64,000 nucleotides of DNA from Crambe crambe (GCA_963924555.1 OZ004588.1:2728001-2792000), one strand, 5' to 3'; shown: positions 10,901 through 21,587, counted from the first letter of the stretch. Notes: generated by a model not told the origin, from the sequence alone. Translations and numbers: made by a program.

Positions 10901-11455
10901 TAGCCTCGTCCCCCAGGCCCTTTTTAGTTATGATTGTGGAGGGCCTGGTACGTGAAGTCACGGGGGGATGGGTTGAACCATCTAATTGGGTGCTGGCAGA
11001 GCATTATGACCCTGCTCACATATTTGGGCTATGCACTGGAGTGGCTAAAGGATTGACCTAAAGGCACCAGAAAAACTTTTGCTGTTTTGCTACAACAAAA
11101 ATTAATGACCAATTTGCTATGGCCATAAATCAAGGATTTGCTAAACTCGTGAAGAATTCTGAGGCCAATCTATTTATAATCAAGCTAAGCCTAAAATGTT
11201 ACTATTAACGATAGGCAGCTCCGATACTATCTGCTGCTAGGCTAGCAAAGCGTAGTAACACTCACATTCAGTGGCAGCTCAATGCCTCTTCTCTTCGTTA
11301 GGCCTGGTTGGTCATGTGCTTGTGCTTGTAGCACCAATTCGTCATGGTGATGTATGTATTTCCTTGGACTCACGGATTTCTATGGTTTTGCGATATTTTC
11401 GAGTACCAGGCCCTCCACAATCATAATTGAAAAGGAGGGCCTGGGGACAAGGCTA
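10901..11455. mobile_element. TIR element (MITE-like), 555 bp, TA-flanked
   Basis: The ends are complementary: TAGCCTCGTCCCCCAGGCCC at the left and GGGCCTGGGGACAAGGCTA at the right. Complementarity extends inwards through TTATGATTGTGGAGGGCCTG and its mirror over about 50 bases. TA is present at both borders, as for Tc1/mariner-like target sites. The inside has no transposase ORF, so it is non-autonomous. It interrupts the second copy of the exon 3-flanking duplication after GAGTCTTGTG, so it inserted after that duplication. It shares its terminal GCCTCGT..CCCAGGCCC motif with the element at 17881-18694. Confidence 0.8.
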
Positions 11456-12429
11456 TAGTCATGATAAATTTTTGATTTTGATTTATTTTCAGGGTCATTA
11501 AAATTAATCACATGAAATATAATTACCTTGTACAAAATGGAGTACAAGCTTAAGCTGTAACAAAGAAAATAAACATGAAAATTAAAAGCATGAATTATTA
11601 TTCAACTGAAAATTTCCCAATTTATGGTAGCTACTTAGCTACATTCAAGAATGAGCCTTCAACAAGGGAACAATGTTCTAGCATAGCTGTACTACTCCAC
11701 TGACTGTTAAAGATCGATACTCTGCATATCTAATTCATGTTTTTATATCCACATCAACTGAAATAAGACAAGTCCAAACTTTATTAGCTGATTCCACAGT
11801 CTTCTGTGCCTAATTGCTTCAGCCAGTTAACAAATATTGTGGTTATGTTTGACTACTTCAGGTTCAAAGTTGGATGAGCAGTGCTTGTAGGATGCTATAA
11901 CTGAGCTAGATTCATTTACAAGTAAAGGGAAAATATCTATTCTGAATAAAGAAGGAAAGTTAGGGGTGGCCGTGTGTGATTCAAAAAGTTCAGCAACAAG
12001 AGAGTAGGATAAGATAAAATATAAAGGGAGTGAAGTAGCTCGTAGTTTGGCTTACTTGACTGAAGTTCGCTCTCTTAACAGCATTACATAACCACATACC
12101 TCAACTACAAGCACATTACAAGCTTATACATGACATTTTTAAGCTATTTTACGAGGACCCAAGTGGCATCAACCAGGCCCAAATTTTTGTGAGGTAGAAT
12201 TAGTGAAAAAAAAAGTTTTCTGCACTAATTTTCATGAATTCCATGCCCCATAAAATTTCGCACTATACGATAATGGAACTTCAGCACAATAATTATAATT
12301 TATTAGCACTTTGTTGGCTACAGCAGAATTTGCTATAAGAATCAAAGTAGTTAGAACAGAGTCACTTAATATGGAAGCCGAGAAGGGCACTTTTTCCACG
12401 AAAACCGAATAACTTTTTATATGTTCCAC
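11456..12429. other. Intronic sequence with repeat pieces, no gene
   Basis: This stretch holds the displaced remainder of the intron duplication: TTCAAGAATGAGCCTTCAAC at about 11645 matches about 9857. It also holds one copy of the dispersed TTAACAGCATTACATAACCA repeat near 12075. No coding ORF is convincing. Confidence 0.5.
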
Positions 12430-13330
12430 CTGATCGGCTGGATAGTGTGACTACTACCTTTAGGCGAAGTTACCTTCACATATCACATGAATATGATTTG
12501 CACTAATCATACCCACCAGACTTCCAGCAAGTTTTCTTCTCAAGTGAATAACCTCTGCCTTTAAGCAACACTGACCTCATTTCAGTTTGCTTGATCGACC
12601 ACATACTGATTTTTAACTGGGTGTAAGTGATGTATGAGCTTGTTTCACTCACCTGAGTAGCCAATCACTCTAGTATGTCTAACTATTATCTTCTCCAACT
12701 AAACCACTAAATTTAATACTCACAAATTTAATGTTGTCATTATTAGGTAATACTTGCCAAGTATGTAACTTGATATTAAGCAAAGTGACCTCAGGAATAA
12801 GGATACAGTAACTTACACCTTCACTTTCTTAGGATGACTGAATAAAGAGCTCAAAAGTTGCTCCGGACACCATGCATGTGCTGCTGAAATCGTCCAAGGA
12901 CATTTTGGTGTATGAAATTTGTCCATATTGGGACAAAATGTCCCAATACGGACACCAATGGTGTCCACAGCACACTTTCATTTTTACAGTGTACCTATTA
13001 GGAAGATTTACTCATTGCATGTTAACAGCATTACATAACCACATACCTCAATATCTACAAGCATAATTATTACAAGCATTACATGACAATTTTGCAAATT
13101 TACAAGCTATATTTGCAATGAGGTTACAGGAAATCATATGAAGCAGCTGAAAAAAGTATGAGTTCTTCAATGGTTTTGGACTATATACTCAGTTGAGTTA
13201 CAATGAGCTCTAAATAGTGGTTAGTAGCATTATTATAGTCTGAAATTTTCACTGTTTAACAAAAATTGGAATGTGAACCATAATTATGTTTTGTGTACTG
13301 ATTCTCTTCAAATCCAACACGAAGTTCTAG
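12430..13330. repeat. Intronic ~0.85-kb direct repeat, copy A (copy B at about 15548-16375)
   Basis: Copies A and B share collinear blocks: GGATAG.GTGACTACT..CTTTAGGC, the TTTTTAACTGGGT block, CTAAACCACTAAATTTAATA, TTAGGATGACTGAATAAAGA, and the TTAACAGCATTACATAACCA unit. Copy A has an extra segment with a 15-base inverted repeat at 12921-12953 (GTCCATATTGGGACA mirrored by TGTCCCAATACGGAC). The TTAACAGCATTAC unit occurs at least five times in this intron, near 10404, 12075, 13020, 16138 and 16841. Confidence 0.75.
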
Positions 13331-13382
13331 TCAGTATACTTCAGCACAATATAAACTTACCAAATGTTAGAATTCATATGCA

Positions 13383-13941
13383 CAGGCATGGGCGTAGCCA
13401 GGGGTGGTTCGGGTGGTTCGGTCGAACCACCTTTTCAAAATGAATAAAAAATGTTTTAAGCGCGATCGCGCGCTATGCGCGTACGCGCGTTCGTGAGTGA
13501 TCGATCGATCGTGAGCTCGAAGCGAGCAGAGAGAAACGAGTGAGGCAAAGCCTCTTATTATTTTTGTCCAGAAAAGGTCAGTTTTACGTATAACTCAGCC
13601 CTACTGAGCAGTTAGTGGCTTAGTGCCTGAGACTATGAATAAATCTTGCTGTAAAAACTGTACAAAAAACTGTACAGGTAGCTAGCAGATCGTGTACCAT
13701 CTTCATCAAAAACTGTACAGGTAGCTAGCAGATCGTGTACCATCTTCATCATTTACTCATCTTCATACTTTCCCTGCCTTCATATGCTGCATTGCAGCTG
13801 CTAAGTCATTGTTTTTTTATAAATCGGTTATAAAAATGGGTGTGGTTATAGGAAAGTGGGCGTGGTCATGCCAAAAATTTTCCGCGCTTACGCGCAGATA
13901 ACTTTAGAACCCCCTCTTCAAAAACTCTGGCTACGGGCCTG
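13383..13941. mobile_element. Non-autonomous TIR element with CGTAGCCAGG-type ends
   Basis: The left end CAGGCATGGGCGTAGCCAGG is mirrored by CTCTGGCTACGGGCCTG at the right. The interior has a CpG-rich patch (about 13458-13530) unlike the AT-rich surroundings, and a 43-bp tandem duplication (AACTGTACAGGTAGCTAGCA twice, within about 13665-13750). There is no transposase ORF. The superfamily is unclear, as I could not define a target-site duplication. Confidence 0.6.
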
Positions 13942-14954
13942 ACAGGCTAGGATGTATGTTACCTTAGAGATAAGTGTTTAAACTTTGGGTGAGACATGCT
14001 GGGTGAATACCCATGATATCTGCATAATGAGAAACTGGACATCTTACAGAAATGTGTGAGGGTGCTAGTTTTCTCCTTGTTTACCTAAGTGCTGACTGAG
14101 CTTGGCCTTTACGTAATAGTTATAGCACTCCCTTCAGTGCTCTATTGTAGTTTGCATGGGTGGATTTACAAAGGAGCTGTACCACACTATATCTATGAGG
14201 ACAAATCAATCTTGATGACTATAATTGATAATGTTGATAGGGAATGTTAAGCTCCCCCCCCCAAAAAAAAAAAAAAAAAAATTAATAATTAATACTGTAA
14301 ATGGTATAGTGTCAATCAAGTTAATGTTCATGGTACAGTTGGACTAATTTCCTGAGAATCCAAGAATATAGGTGCATTATAGGAGGTGTAACTTTCTCCT
14401 CATCAATTTTAGTCAATTTTTACAATTTTAATGATATTCATTGAGTCTTGATTAGATTTTTGGTCAATAATCACATTGTTTGGAAACCACACATCCTGTA
14501 AATCTGTGGATACTATGAAAGTAAGAGTTTTTGTGCTTGTTTTGTAACTGTTCTAGTGTGTTCCAATTGGTGCATAGCTGGATCAGTTGTGCTTCGTTCA
14601 ATTCATTGCGCATTGCATGCATGCAGCACTGTGCTGTATGGGCTGAACTGTATGAGTTTCATACAGCACAGCCTATTCAAAAACGGTGCTGTATGAAGGA
14701 TATAGCACAGTACTGCTCCTTTGATCCACCCACGCAAAATACAATAATGCATTACATAGCCATGTTCCTGTGAAGAGTGCAGCTGAGATTTTTGTCATAG
14801 TATTTCTATTTATACAACTGACTACTGCAAGTTACCCAGTATGAATCACTCTAAAGTGATCCACTTTCTACCTAGCAACCATTAGTGGTACTATCATGTG
14901 CATAACCATGAAACTTTCCCTGCTGATCTTCGTCGATTCTTGAACTTGAAATAC
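13942..14954. other. Intronic sequence with inverted repeats, no gene
   Basis: The segment near 13965-14045 is an inverted copy of about 16376-16460 (the TTTAAACTTTGGGTGAGACA block). A C8/A19 simple run lies at about 14254-14281. Near 14625-14720 short GTGCTGTATG and CATACAGCAC inverted copies suggest another small foldback element. I saw no coding sequence. Confidence 0.5.
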
Positions 14955-15180
14955 AGTCATTTAAAGCAGAAATGGAGAAAGTTCGTGTCTACAATGATTT
15001 ACCCTTGCTCTGTACTTCTCACTTGAATGATTTCAAACTCAAACTATTTGTAATCATTCAGAACAAACTGAGAAAGTTCATGAGTATCGTGTCTCCAATG
15101 ATTTGCTGGTAGCTTCTCTTGCTCTTGACGAGAGGTCCTCGTCTTGGTACTTGCTGCAATTTCTTGTTCCAATGACAAAC
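14955..15180 (+). pseudogene. Broken copy of the COR-coding sequence, fragment 1
   Basis: At 15071-15180 the bases match the COR part of the functional exon near 20350-20485. Shared runs include AGAAAGTTCATGA.TATCGT, TAGCT.CTCTTGCTCT, and GGTCCTCGTCTTGGTACTT. The match is interrupted by small deletions and substitutions, including loss of the segment that codes for FPLG. A shorter, more decayed partial copy lies just upstream (about 14965-15030). It sits in the intron of the same gene, in the same orientation, with no usable frame. It is a relic of internal gene duplication. Confidence 0.7.
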
Positions 15181-15547
15181 ATGAGGTAGTTCACAGCATC
15201 ATTCCAAGCACATTACAAACATGCATGGCACTTTACAATTCTGAGTGCATGCTATAATTATTGTAGGCAGGATCCTTGAAAATAATTCCGCGAAATATTT
15301 AGAAATAACTATCCTCGAAATATTAATGCCTCAAAAATAGAGCGCTATATGGTAATACCATATGGCTGTAAGTGTTGGTGGAGAATTTTATTTCATAGTT
15401 TGGCCATTATCGTATAGTATATTGAGAGCCTTCAAATTTATTGCTACTGTCATGGTAAGTTACCCTGCATATGGTAAAGACCTTATTAATATTGATGATT
15501 GAGTATTCAGGCCGAGGACAAGGCTATTCACAGTCATAACTTCCAAA

Positions 15548-16375
15548 TAACTACACCTGATTGGTTGGATAGAGTGACTACTGCCTTTAGGCATAGTTAC
15601 CTTCACAAACGACTAAATAGTTAACTTTCAGGCTTGTTTATACAACAAAGCACATAACATTCATGTTTTGCTTAAGTCATGTCCACCTGAGTTCAATTTT
15701 AACCTAACAAGTTGAGTGGCCTGCTCTGCCTTCAAGAGATAGAGTGTGACACTGACCTTGAATCAATGGATTGATTGACCACATACCCATTTTTAACTGG
15801 GTATACGTTACTTACTTTGTATGAGCTCACACTTCACTCGCCCGAGTAGCCAATCACTCAGTATGTCTAACGGTATTTTTATAAAATCATATCTTCTTTC
15901 CATTACTCCCACTAAACCACTAAATTTAATACTCACAAATTTAATGTTGCCAAGTATGTAACTTGATATTAAGTAAAGTGGCCTCAGTAACGTATACGTC
16001 TAAGGTATAAGCCTCAGGAATCAGGATGCAGTAACTTACATCTTCACTTTCTTAGGATGACTGAATAAAGAACTTCCATGTGCTACTGAATTCATCCAAA
16101 CATGCCTATTTAGAAAGGAAGATTTACTCATGGACATGTTAACAGCATTACATAACCACATACCTCAATATCTACAAACACATTACAAGCCATATGCATG
16201 GCAATTTTGCAAATTTACAAGCTATTTGCAATGAGATTACAGGAAATCATATGAAGAAGATGCAAGAAGTAGTTCTTTGGAATTATATACTCAGTTGAGT
16301 TACAATGAGCCCTAAATAGTGGTTAATAGCATTATTATAGTCTGAAATTTTCACTGTTTATTAAGGGAGGATTAT
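15548..16375. repeat. Intronic ~0.85-kb direct repeat, copy B
   Basis: This is the partner of 12430-13330, with the same order of blocks and roughly 85-90 percent identity by eye in aligned parts. It includes ATTTAATACTCACAAATTTA, CACTTTCTTAGGATGACTGA and the ACAGCATTACATAACCACAT unit. It is followed by the inverted copy of the 13965 block. Confidence 0.75.
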
Positions 16376-16564
16376 GTCCAGTTTCTCGTGATTCAAACAT
16401 CATGGGTATCCACCCAGCATGTCTCACCCAAAGTTTAAACACTTATCTCTATGGTAACATGCATGTGTAGGTTTAATCCAACTGAGCTAAAATTGTGGTC
16501 ATAGTATTTCTATCTATATACTTCAATTAACTACTGCAAGCTAGCCTGTATGAATCACTCCAAA

Positions 16565-16830
16565 ATCATCAACTTTCCGTCCAGCAACAACCTAAGAACC
16601 AACTTTGTGCTAGTGGTACTATCATCATGTGCATATATAAATCTATAAAACTTTTGCCTATTGATCCTTGAATGATTTCAAACTTGAATTATTTGAACAA
16701 ATTGAGAAATTTCATGAGTATCGTGTCTCCAATGATTTGCTTGTAGCTCCTCTTGTTCTTACTTCTCATTTGGAGGTCCTCGTCTTGGTACTTACTGCAG
16801 TCTCACTTGCTTTTTTTCTCAAATGACTTA
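16565..16830 (+). pseudogene. Broken copy of the COR-coding sequence, fragment 2
   Basis: At 16700-16830 a second relic matches functional exon bases near 20350-20475: TTTCATGAGTATCGTGTC, TGTAGCTCCTCTTG, then TTGGAGGTCCTCGTCTTGGT through to CTGCAGTCTCACTTGC. It is better preserved at its 3' part than fragment 1. Its 5' flank (AGTGGTACTATCATGTGCAT region) also matches the flank of fragment 1. The two relics therefore derive from one intronic unit that was duplicated after the gene fragment had been captured. Confidence 0.72.
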
Positions 16831-16895
16831 TCTTGAGCTAGTTAACAGCATTACATAACCACATACCTCAATATCCACAAGCACATTACAAGCAT

Positions 16896-17207
16896 ATGCA
16901 TGCAAATTTACAAGCTATTTGTAATGCGATTACAGGAAGTCATTTAAAGGTTGAATATGAAGAACCCAATAATTTGTGGAGTTGTTATCAAGGTAAGGCC
17001 ATCATCCAAACCCAAGAACTACTTCTAGTTCAGATCATTGATAAAACGTCAGTTATATTGGCTATAGCAGCTCCAGGACTTACAATAAATAGAAAACAAA
17101 GAAGATTTAGATATTCAACTGGACACATAATTGAAAGTTTACCATCTGTAATGAGCTTTCTAGAAAAGAATCACCTGCTCCTTGCATTGATGAATTTGAG
17201 CATTTAG
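16896..17207 (+). other. Unrecognised 103-codon ORF in the long intron
   Basis: The frame runs from an ATG at 16896 within the dispersed TTAACAGCATTAC repeat to a stop at 17205. The later part (about residues 40-100) contains QELLLVQIIDKTSVILAIA and RKQRRFRYSTGHIIESLPSV, which reads like globular protein rather than noise. A strong donor-like AAG|GTAAGG lies inside at 16989-16996. I do not recognise the family, and the initial segment comes from a repeat. It may be a fragment of another captured gene or chance. Confidence 0.2.
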
Positions 17208-17880
17208 TTTAATAATAATTCATGAGGTTTGTATGATAAAGCACTAGCTATTGAAATATCAAAATCTCATGGAACCAATTAGCTCTTTGTGGAATCAGTG
17301 TACATAACATTGTGTGTAAGTGGTTGAACTTTCAATATTATTACGGTTTTCAGGAATGTGATAAGTAAATGTTTGTATGGTGTTAGTTTTATAGGAAGGC
17401 ACTTCAGGAGTTGAATAGCATTATCTGGTTTTCTGTTTTGGTAATTAACCATTGGCTGACACTGAAGTCAGCAGCTCCAGCTGAAGTGGTACTAGGTAGC
17501 TAGCCTGTGAATGGCTAGCAAACTCTTGATTGCTGATTGAATACATATATAGCCATTCTTGACCTTCCGTAATTCAGCTGACTACTACTAACATGATTAG
17601 CACTTACTTTCCTAGGTCCAATGCTCTTGGCAGCTAGTGAGCATAAAGAAAGAAGAAAATAAATTGTTTACTTATCATTCCACTAATATAGTAGAATATT
17701 CTTACATGTGCATGCAAAAAAAGTATTAATATAGCTATTAAATTTTCAATCCCATGGTACAAATTATTCATGGTGTATGCAATGATGTTCTATGTCAGTT
17801 GTGTGCATGACACATACCAAGTAGAAAAAAATTAATTTCAGTGGGTATATTAATATAATTTGATGTTTATACATGCAAAA

Positions 17881-18694
17881 TAGCCTCGTACCCAGGCCCG
17901 CTTTTTTCACGGGGCAGTGGAAAAGTGAAGGGCCTAGTATAAGTTGCATGCGCATGCACTTAATTAGACACGAGATAATATGTAAAATTTCATCCATGAT
18001 GAATGATGTAATCATAAAAACGTATGTAGCACGTGTGCATTCAATCAGTGCATATCGCATGCAGCTAAGGTAAAGTGGGGCTATTTCAAACGGCGGGGCT
18101 ATTCCGTAGGGTCAAATATTTTCAAAATTTCATGAGCTTACGAGCTCTATTTTGAAAGATATATTCTACCATTATAGTAGATTATATCCTCCAACATTGA
18201 GCTCAGTGGTTTCAGAAATATTTGAACCTACAGAATAGCCCCGCCGTTCGAAATAGCCCCGCTTTACTTTATCTATGCTTAAAGCTAGCAAGTTAGCTAG
18301 CTAGATCAGTGAAATAAACTAAGACACAACAAGAACAACACCATCCCTCTCAACCCAATATGGTCAAAAAAGGTAAGACATGATACTTTGATAGCAGCGA
18401 CTCTTCTCGTCTAACCAGTTGGTAGCGACACACAAACAGCTTACACAGGATGCTTCTGGGAGTGAGGTGAGTTGAATCTAGAGCAGAAAGACAGAACAGT
18501 CTAGAGCTAGCTGCTGACTCAGCTCTCAAAATTACGATGATGTAATGTTTATTACGATTTGTGTAACAGACGTGCCCGAAAGTATAGCGAATCCCCCCCT
18601 AATTGGGGGGATGGATCGCATGCACATGCAAGTTATACCAGGCCCTTTGCTTTTCCACCGCTCCGCGAAAAAAGCGGGCCTGGGTACGAGGCTA
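17881..18694. mobile_element. TIR element (814 bp) with a nested foldback element, just before the GTPase exon
   Basis: The ends TAGCCTCGTACCCAGGCCCG and CGGGCCTGGGTACGAGGCTA are perfect reverse complements over 20 bases. The inverted similarity continues for about 60 bases (TTTTTTC.CGG.GC.GTGGAAAAG). TA borders both ends. The small ORFs reading SLVPRPAFF at each end are translations of the TIRs, not genes. The element ends only 46 bp before the acceptor of the 18741 exon, so it may affect splicing of that exon. A second, smaller palindrome (18067-18271) is inserted within it. Confidence 0.82.
18067..18271. mobile_element. ~200-bp foldback MITE (GGTAAAG.GGGGCTATT family), copy 1
   Basis: The left part AAGGTAAAGTGGGGCTATTT and the right part AAATAGCCCCGCTTTACTTT are mirror images. 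The inner arms (TATTCCGTAGGGTCAAATAT, and TTTGAACCTACAGAATAGCC) also pair. A second copy is at 31609-31811. The whole unit is nested in the 17881-18694 TIR element. Confidence 0.8.
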
Positions 18695-18740
18695 ACATGC
18701 ATAATAACATTCATCCGGTTTTTTCATTGACTACCTGTAG

Positions 18741-20876
18741 GTTCCGCTGAGTCACGTCGACTGTATAACGAGGCAATGAAGCAGGGACATGTAAAGTCCC
18801 AGATCAACAAAGCCCTCCTTTATGGGGCTCCAGGAACCGGAAAATCGAGTTCGATCGACCTTTTCGTTGGTAACCCTCCAAGGCAAGCCAGAATAAGCAC
18901 TCCTCTAGCTGCTCGTCCAATTACAATGATACATATGGGTGTAACCAAGAATGAGTGGAAAAAGCTTTCCTCAAAAGAACAGAAAAAAATTCTAGCGAGG
19001 GCCATATATGCTCAGCTTCATGCCAATGATAAAGATTCTGGCGAGGATTCTGTCTCTGATGAGGGATCTGGTGAGGATTCTGAATCTGGCGAAAATTTAA
19101 GTTCTGATACGACTCTTGAGCACAAAGAAGCTCATAGTAAAGAAGATAAGTCGACACGTGACGTACATCCACAAGTACACCCAGCAACTCATTCCAGTCC
19201 GACACCTGCTAGAAAACCAAAGAAAGGTTCTCAATCAAAGGAAAAGATTTCACTGCCATCCATTAGCACACATGAGGAACTAATGGAACTATTGGACGAG
19301 ATCTCCAAATCAAATGAAGCCTTACCTGTCTTCCGGAAGGTCAAATTGATCGACTCTGGTGGACAACCACAATTTCATGAGGTGTTACCTGTATTTCTTC
19401 GTCGCATGTCCCTCTACATATTCGTCTTCAAGCTGTCAGAAGAACTCGCCACCAAGCCCATGGTAGAGTATTTTGGGGAGGATGGGAAGCGTGTGGGGAC
19501 ACCTTACCGATCAGCTCAGTCCAACGAGCAGCTATTGAACCACTGCCTTCGCACTTTGCACACCCACAGATCATCTCCCGATACTAAAGGTGAGTGCTCC
19601 AAAATCATGATCGTAGGGACCCACAGGGACGAAGAACACCTGTGCACGACCGAAACACGAGAGCAGAAGAATAAGAAGATAGAAAAGCTGTTGCTTCCGA
19701 TGTTCCGAGAGGAAGTCATCTACTACAAACTGGCAGAAAATAAGTTAATCTTTCCAGTCAATGCCAAAAATCCTGAAGAGCTCGATAAGGATACAGCTAG
19801 AGATATCCAAAGTGTAGTCCTAACTAAGTGTATGCCTGATCCCATTGATGTGCCCCTTCAGTATTTCTCTTTGGAAATTATCCTTGAAGAAGTCAGCCTT
19901 TCTTTAGATAGAGGGGTATTGAGCAAAGAAGAATGCCTTCGAGCAGCAGATAAGCTTTTCTTTGATGAGCATACACTGGATGCAGCTCTCCAGTTCCTAG
20001 ATGAAATTTCATCGGTCTTTTATTTCCCCGAGGTTCTGGATGGTGTTGTATTCACTAACCCTCAAGTCCTCTTGGATAAGGTAACTGAGTTGGTGGAGAT
20101 TACCTATTGCTTGAGAGAAAATGTTGGTTGTAAAACACTTCGTGCACTTTCTGGAGGCTGGCAGAAGTTTAAAGATCATGGCATTATAAGCTTAGAGCTT
20201 CTGCAAGAGAAAGAGTTTGATAAGCATTATGTGCCTGATATCTTTACTCCTGTTGATCTGGTTAAGCTCTTTAGAAAGTTGCTCATCATAGCTGACTTTA
20301 GTGCTTCAGAGTACATCATGCCTGCTCTCCTTCCTGTTCTTGAAAATAAGAAAGTTCATGATTATCGTATCACTAAAGATTCACCTGTAGCTCCTCTTGC
20401 TCTGGACTTCCCACTTGGAGGTCCTCGTCTTGGTACTTACTGCAGTCTCACTTGCTTTCTTGTCTCCAATGATAACCAGTTTCCATGTCCTTGGAAAATA
20501 GTGCTGCTTCCTCATTCCAACACTCCAGCTTGCCTGAATCGAAACTGCACCCAATTCATTGTACAAGGCTTTCCTGGCTCTGTCACTCTGATTGACACAT
20601 TCTCTCATGTTGAGATCCATGTGGACACTGCCAAGAAAGTTTGTAGCAAGCTCTGCTCTTTTGTCTCTCAGGCTGTGTTTGCAGGTCTAAAGAAAGCCAT
20701 GGTGGTTCTAGGGTACAACAACTCGATCCCTTCGAAAGCACTTCTTTGTCCTTGCGGGGATAAAGATCCCCATGTTGCCACTTTCGGGGATGGTCTCTGG
20801 ATCTGCAGTCAAGATAACAAAGTATTTGGAGACCTTACTCCTAGACACCAGCTGTGGATAGAACAACCTAAAGATG
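18741..20876 (+). CDS. Roc/COR-like GTPase exon
   Basis: A single 2,136-bp exon (acceptor CTACCTGTAG, donor AAAGATG|GTAAGT), phase 1 at both ends. Residues below count from the first in-exon Met (18776). G1/P-loop is GAPGTGKSS at 17-25. A possible switch segment ISTPLAARPI is at 40-49. A Ser/Asp/Glu-rich low-complexity insert covers about 85-160 and separates it from G3, DSGGQP at 193-198. G4 is VGTHRDE at 280-286 and G5-like FPVNAKNP is at 326-333. The rest (about 355-690) fits a COR-type region: winged-helix-like segments such as ECLRAADKLFFDEHTLDAAL and VVFTNPQVLLDKVTELVEIT, then a Cys-containing C-terminal part (ALLCPCGDK). Roc domains bind and hydrolyse GTP and COR mediates dimerisation; this is known for the family. 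The long acidic insert before G3 is unusual. The frame is open throughout. Confidence 0.88.
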
Positions 20877-21015
20877 GTAAGTCCTTCATATATACATACA
20901 TACAAACATAATTATATTCATACACTTAAGTATTGCTTGTTATTAATTTTTCAGAACCACTAAGGACTACACACTCACAAATCAAATCACTATAGCTATT
21001 TATATTTTGATACAG

Positions 21016-21096
21016 ATTCAGAAGTACTGCAGCAATCCACATCACCATCCAGCCATGCATCTCTTCCAACTAGTCCTGTAATGCACACTTCACAAG
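21016..21096 (+). CDS. Short Ser/Thr-rich linker exon
   Basis: An 81-bp, 27-codon exon between GATACAG and CACAAG|GTTAGT, again phase 1 at both ends. It encodes a hydrophilic spacer (DSEVLQQSTSPSSHASLPTS, then PVMHTSQ) with several Ser-Pro and Thr-Ser-Pro sites that could be phosphorylated by proline-directed kinases. It joins the COR-like region to the last death domain. A nearly identical copy is at 43116-43196. Confidence 0.75.
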
Positions 21097-21273
21097 GTTA
21101 GTTAATTAAAATGAAAGCAAAGAAATGGATCTAAATTAGTCAGCACTTTACTTGAATAGTATTTTGTAATGCTTAAATGAAAGGCTGAAAGGCTGGGGCC
21201 ACATTACTACATGTTTATTATTATAATACCTTCTCATGATATTTAGTTGATCTTCTATCATTTAATTCTACAG

Positions 21274-21587
21274 TGTCTTGCCCTCCTCCAACCATGATGG
21301 ACATCCTGTGTTTCCCCCTGCAAGACTCTAATGTGAACTTAACCACAGAAATCGGAGCAAAGTACCTTGAGTTTGGAACACTCCTCCTGGAAGACCAGAC
21401 TGGTGCACAAATCAGTGCCTTTGAGATGGAACTCTGTAGGAATGCACAAAGCATCAATTATCGAGTGTTTCGAGAGTGGCTGCATGGGAGGGGAAAGCAA
21501 CCTGTGTCCTGGGAGACTCTGATTTCTGTGCTGGAAAATATTGGATTGAATGAACTTGCTAAATCTATAAGAGGTGTTAAACTATAG
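21274..21587 (+). CDS. Terminal death-domain exon with stop codon
   Basis: The acceptor is TTAATTCTACAG and the frame (phase 1) ends at TAG 21585-21587. It codes for about 104 residues. The death fold occupies about residues 25-100: EIGAKYLEFGTLLLEDQTG, then ISAFEMELCRN, then VFREWLHGRGKQPVSWETLI with both conserved Trp residues, and a final helix LNELAKSIRG. This I..KY..FG..LL.D..G pattern differs from the three upstream domains and is typical of a C-terminal death domain in invertebrate NTPase proteins. A NRF1-like palindrome lies only 66 bp after the stop, so the next unit starts almost immediately. Confidence 0.87.

Larger units (their letters stand above)
3602..21587 (+). other. Gene model: multi-death-domain Roc/COR-like GTPase (DD-DD-DD-GTPase-COR-linker-DD), 5' end not found
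   Basis: I join six exons: 3602-3868, 6936-7178, 9176-9445, 18741-20876, 21016-21096 and 21274-21587. All five introns have GT..AG ends and all interrupt the codon after base 1 (phase 1), so the reading frame stays open to the TAG at 21585-21587. The joined product is about 1,080 residues without its unseen N-terminus. No start codon or promoter is recognisable upstream of 3602, so at least one 5' exon is missing from this model. The domain order, death folds flanking a P-loop GTPase with a COR-like region, is known in Roco-type and death-domain adaptor proteins of invertebrates, where it usually implies nucleotide-controlled assembly of a death-fold signalling complex. That role is inferred here. 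The whole-gene join is not proven: exons between 9446 and 18740 could have been missed, and alternative use of cassettes is possible. Confidence 0.75.

Noticed and set aside
17873..18750. ORFs reading SLVPRPAFF and its mirror on both strands
   Set aside because: They coincide with the terminal inverted repeats of the 17881-18694 element; the likeness between the two ends is due to the TIRs.
18820..20905. Reverse-strand ORFs across the GTPase exon
   Set aside because: Shadows of the plus-strand coding exon, which has the motifs and splice sites.
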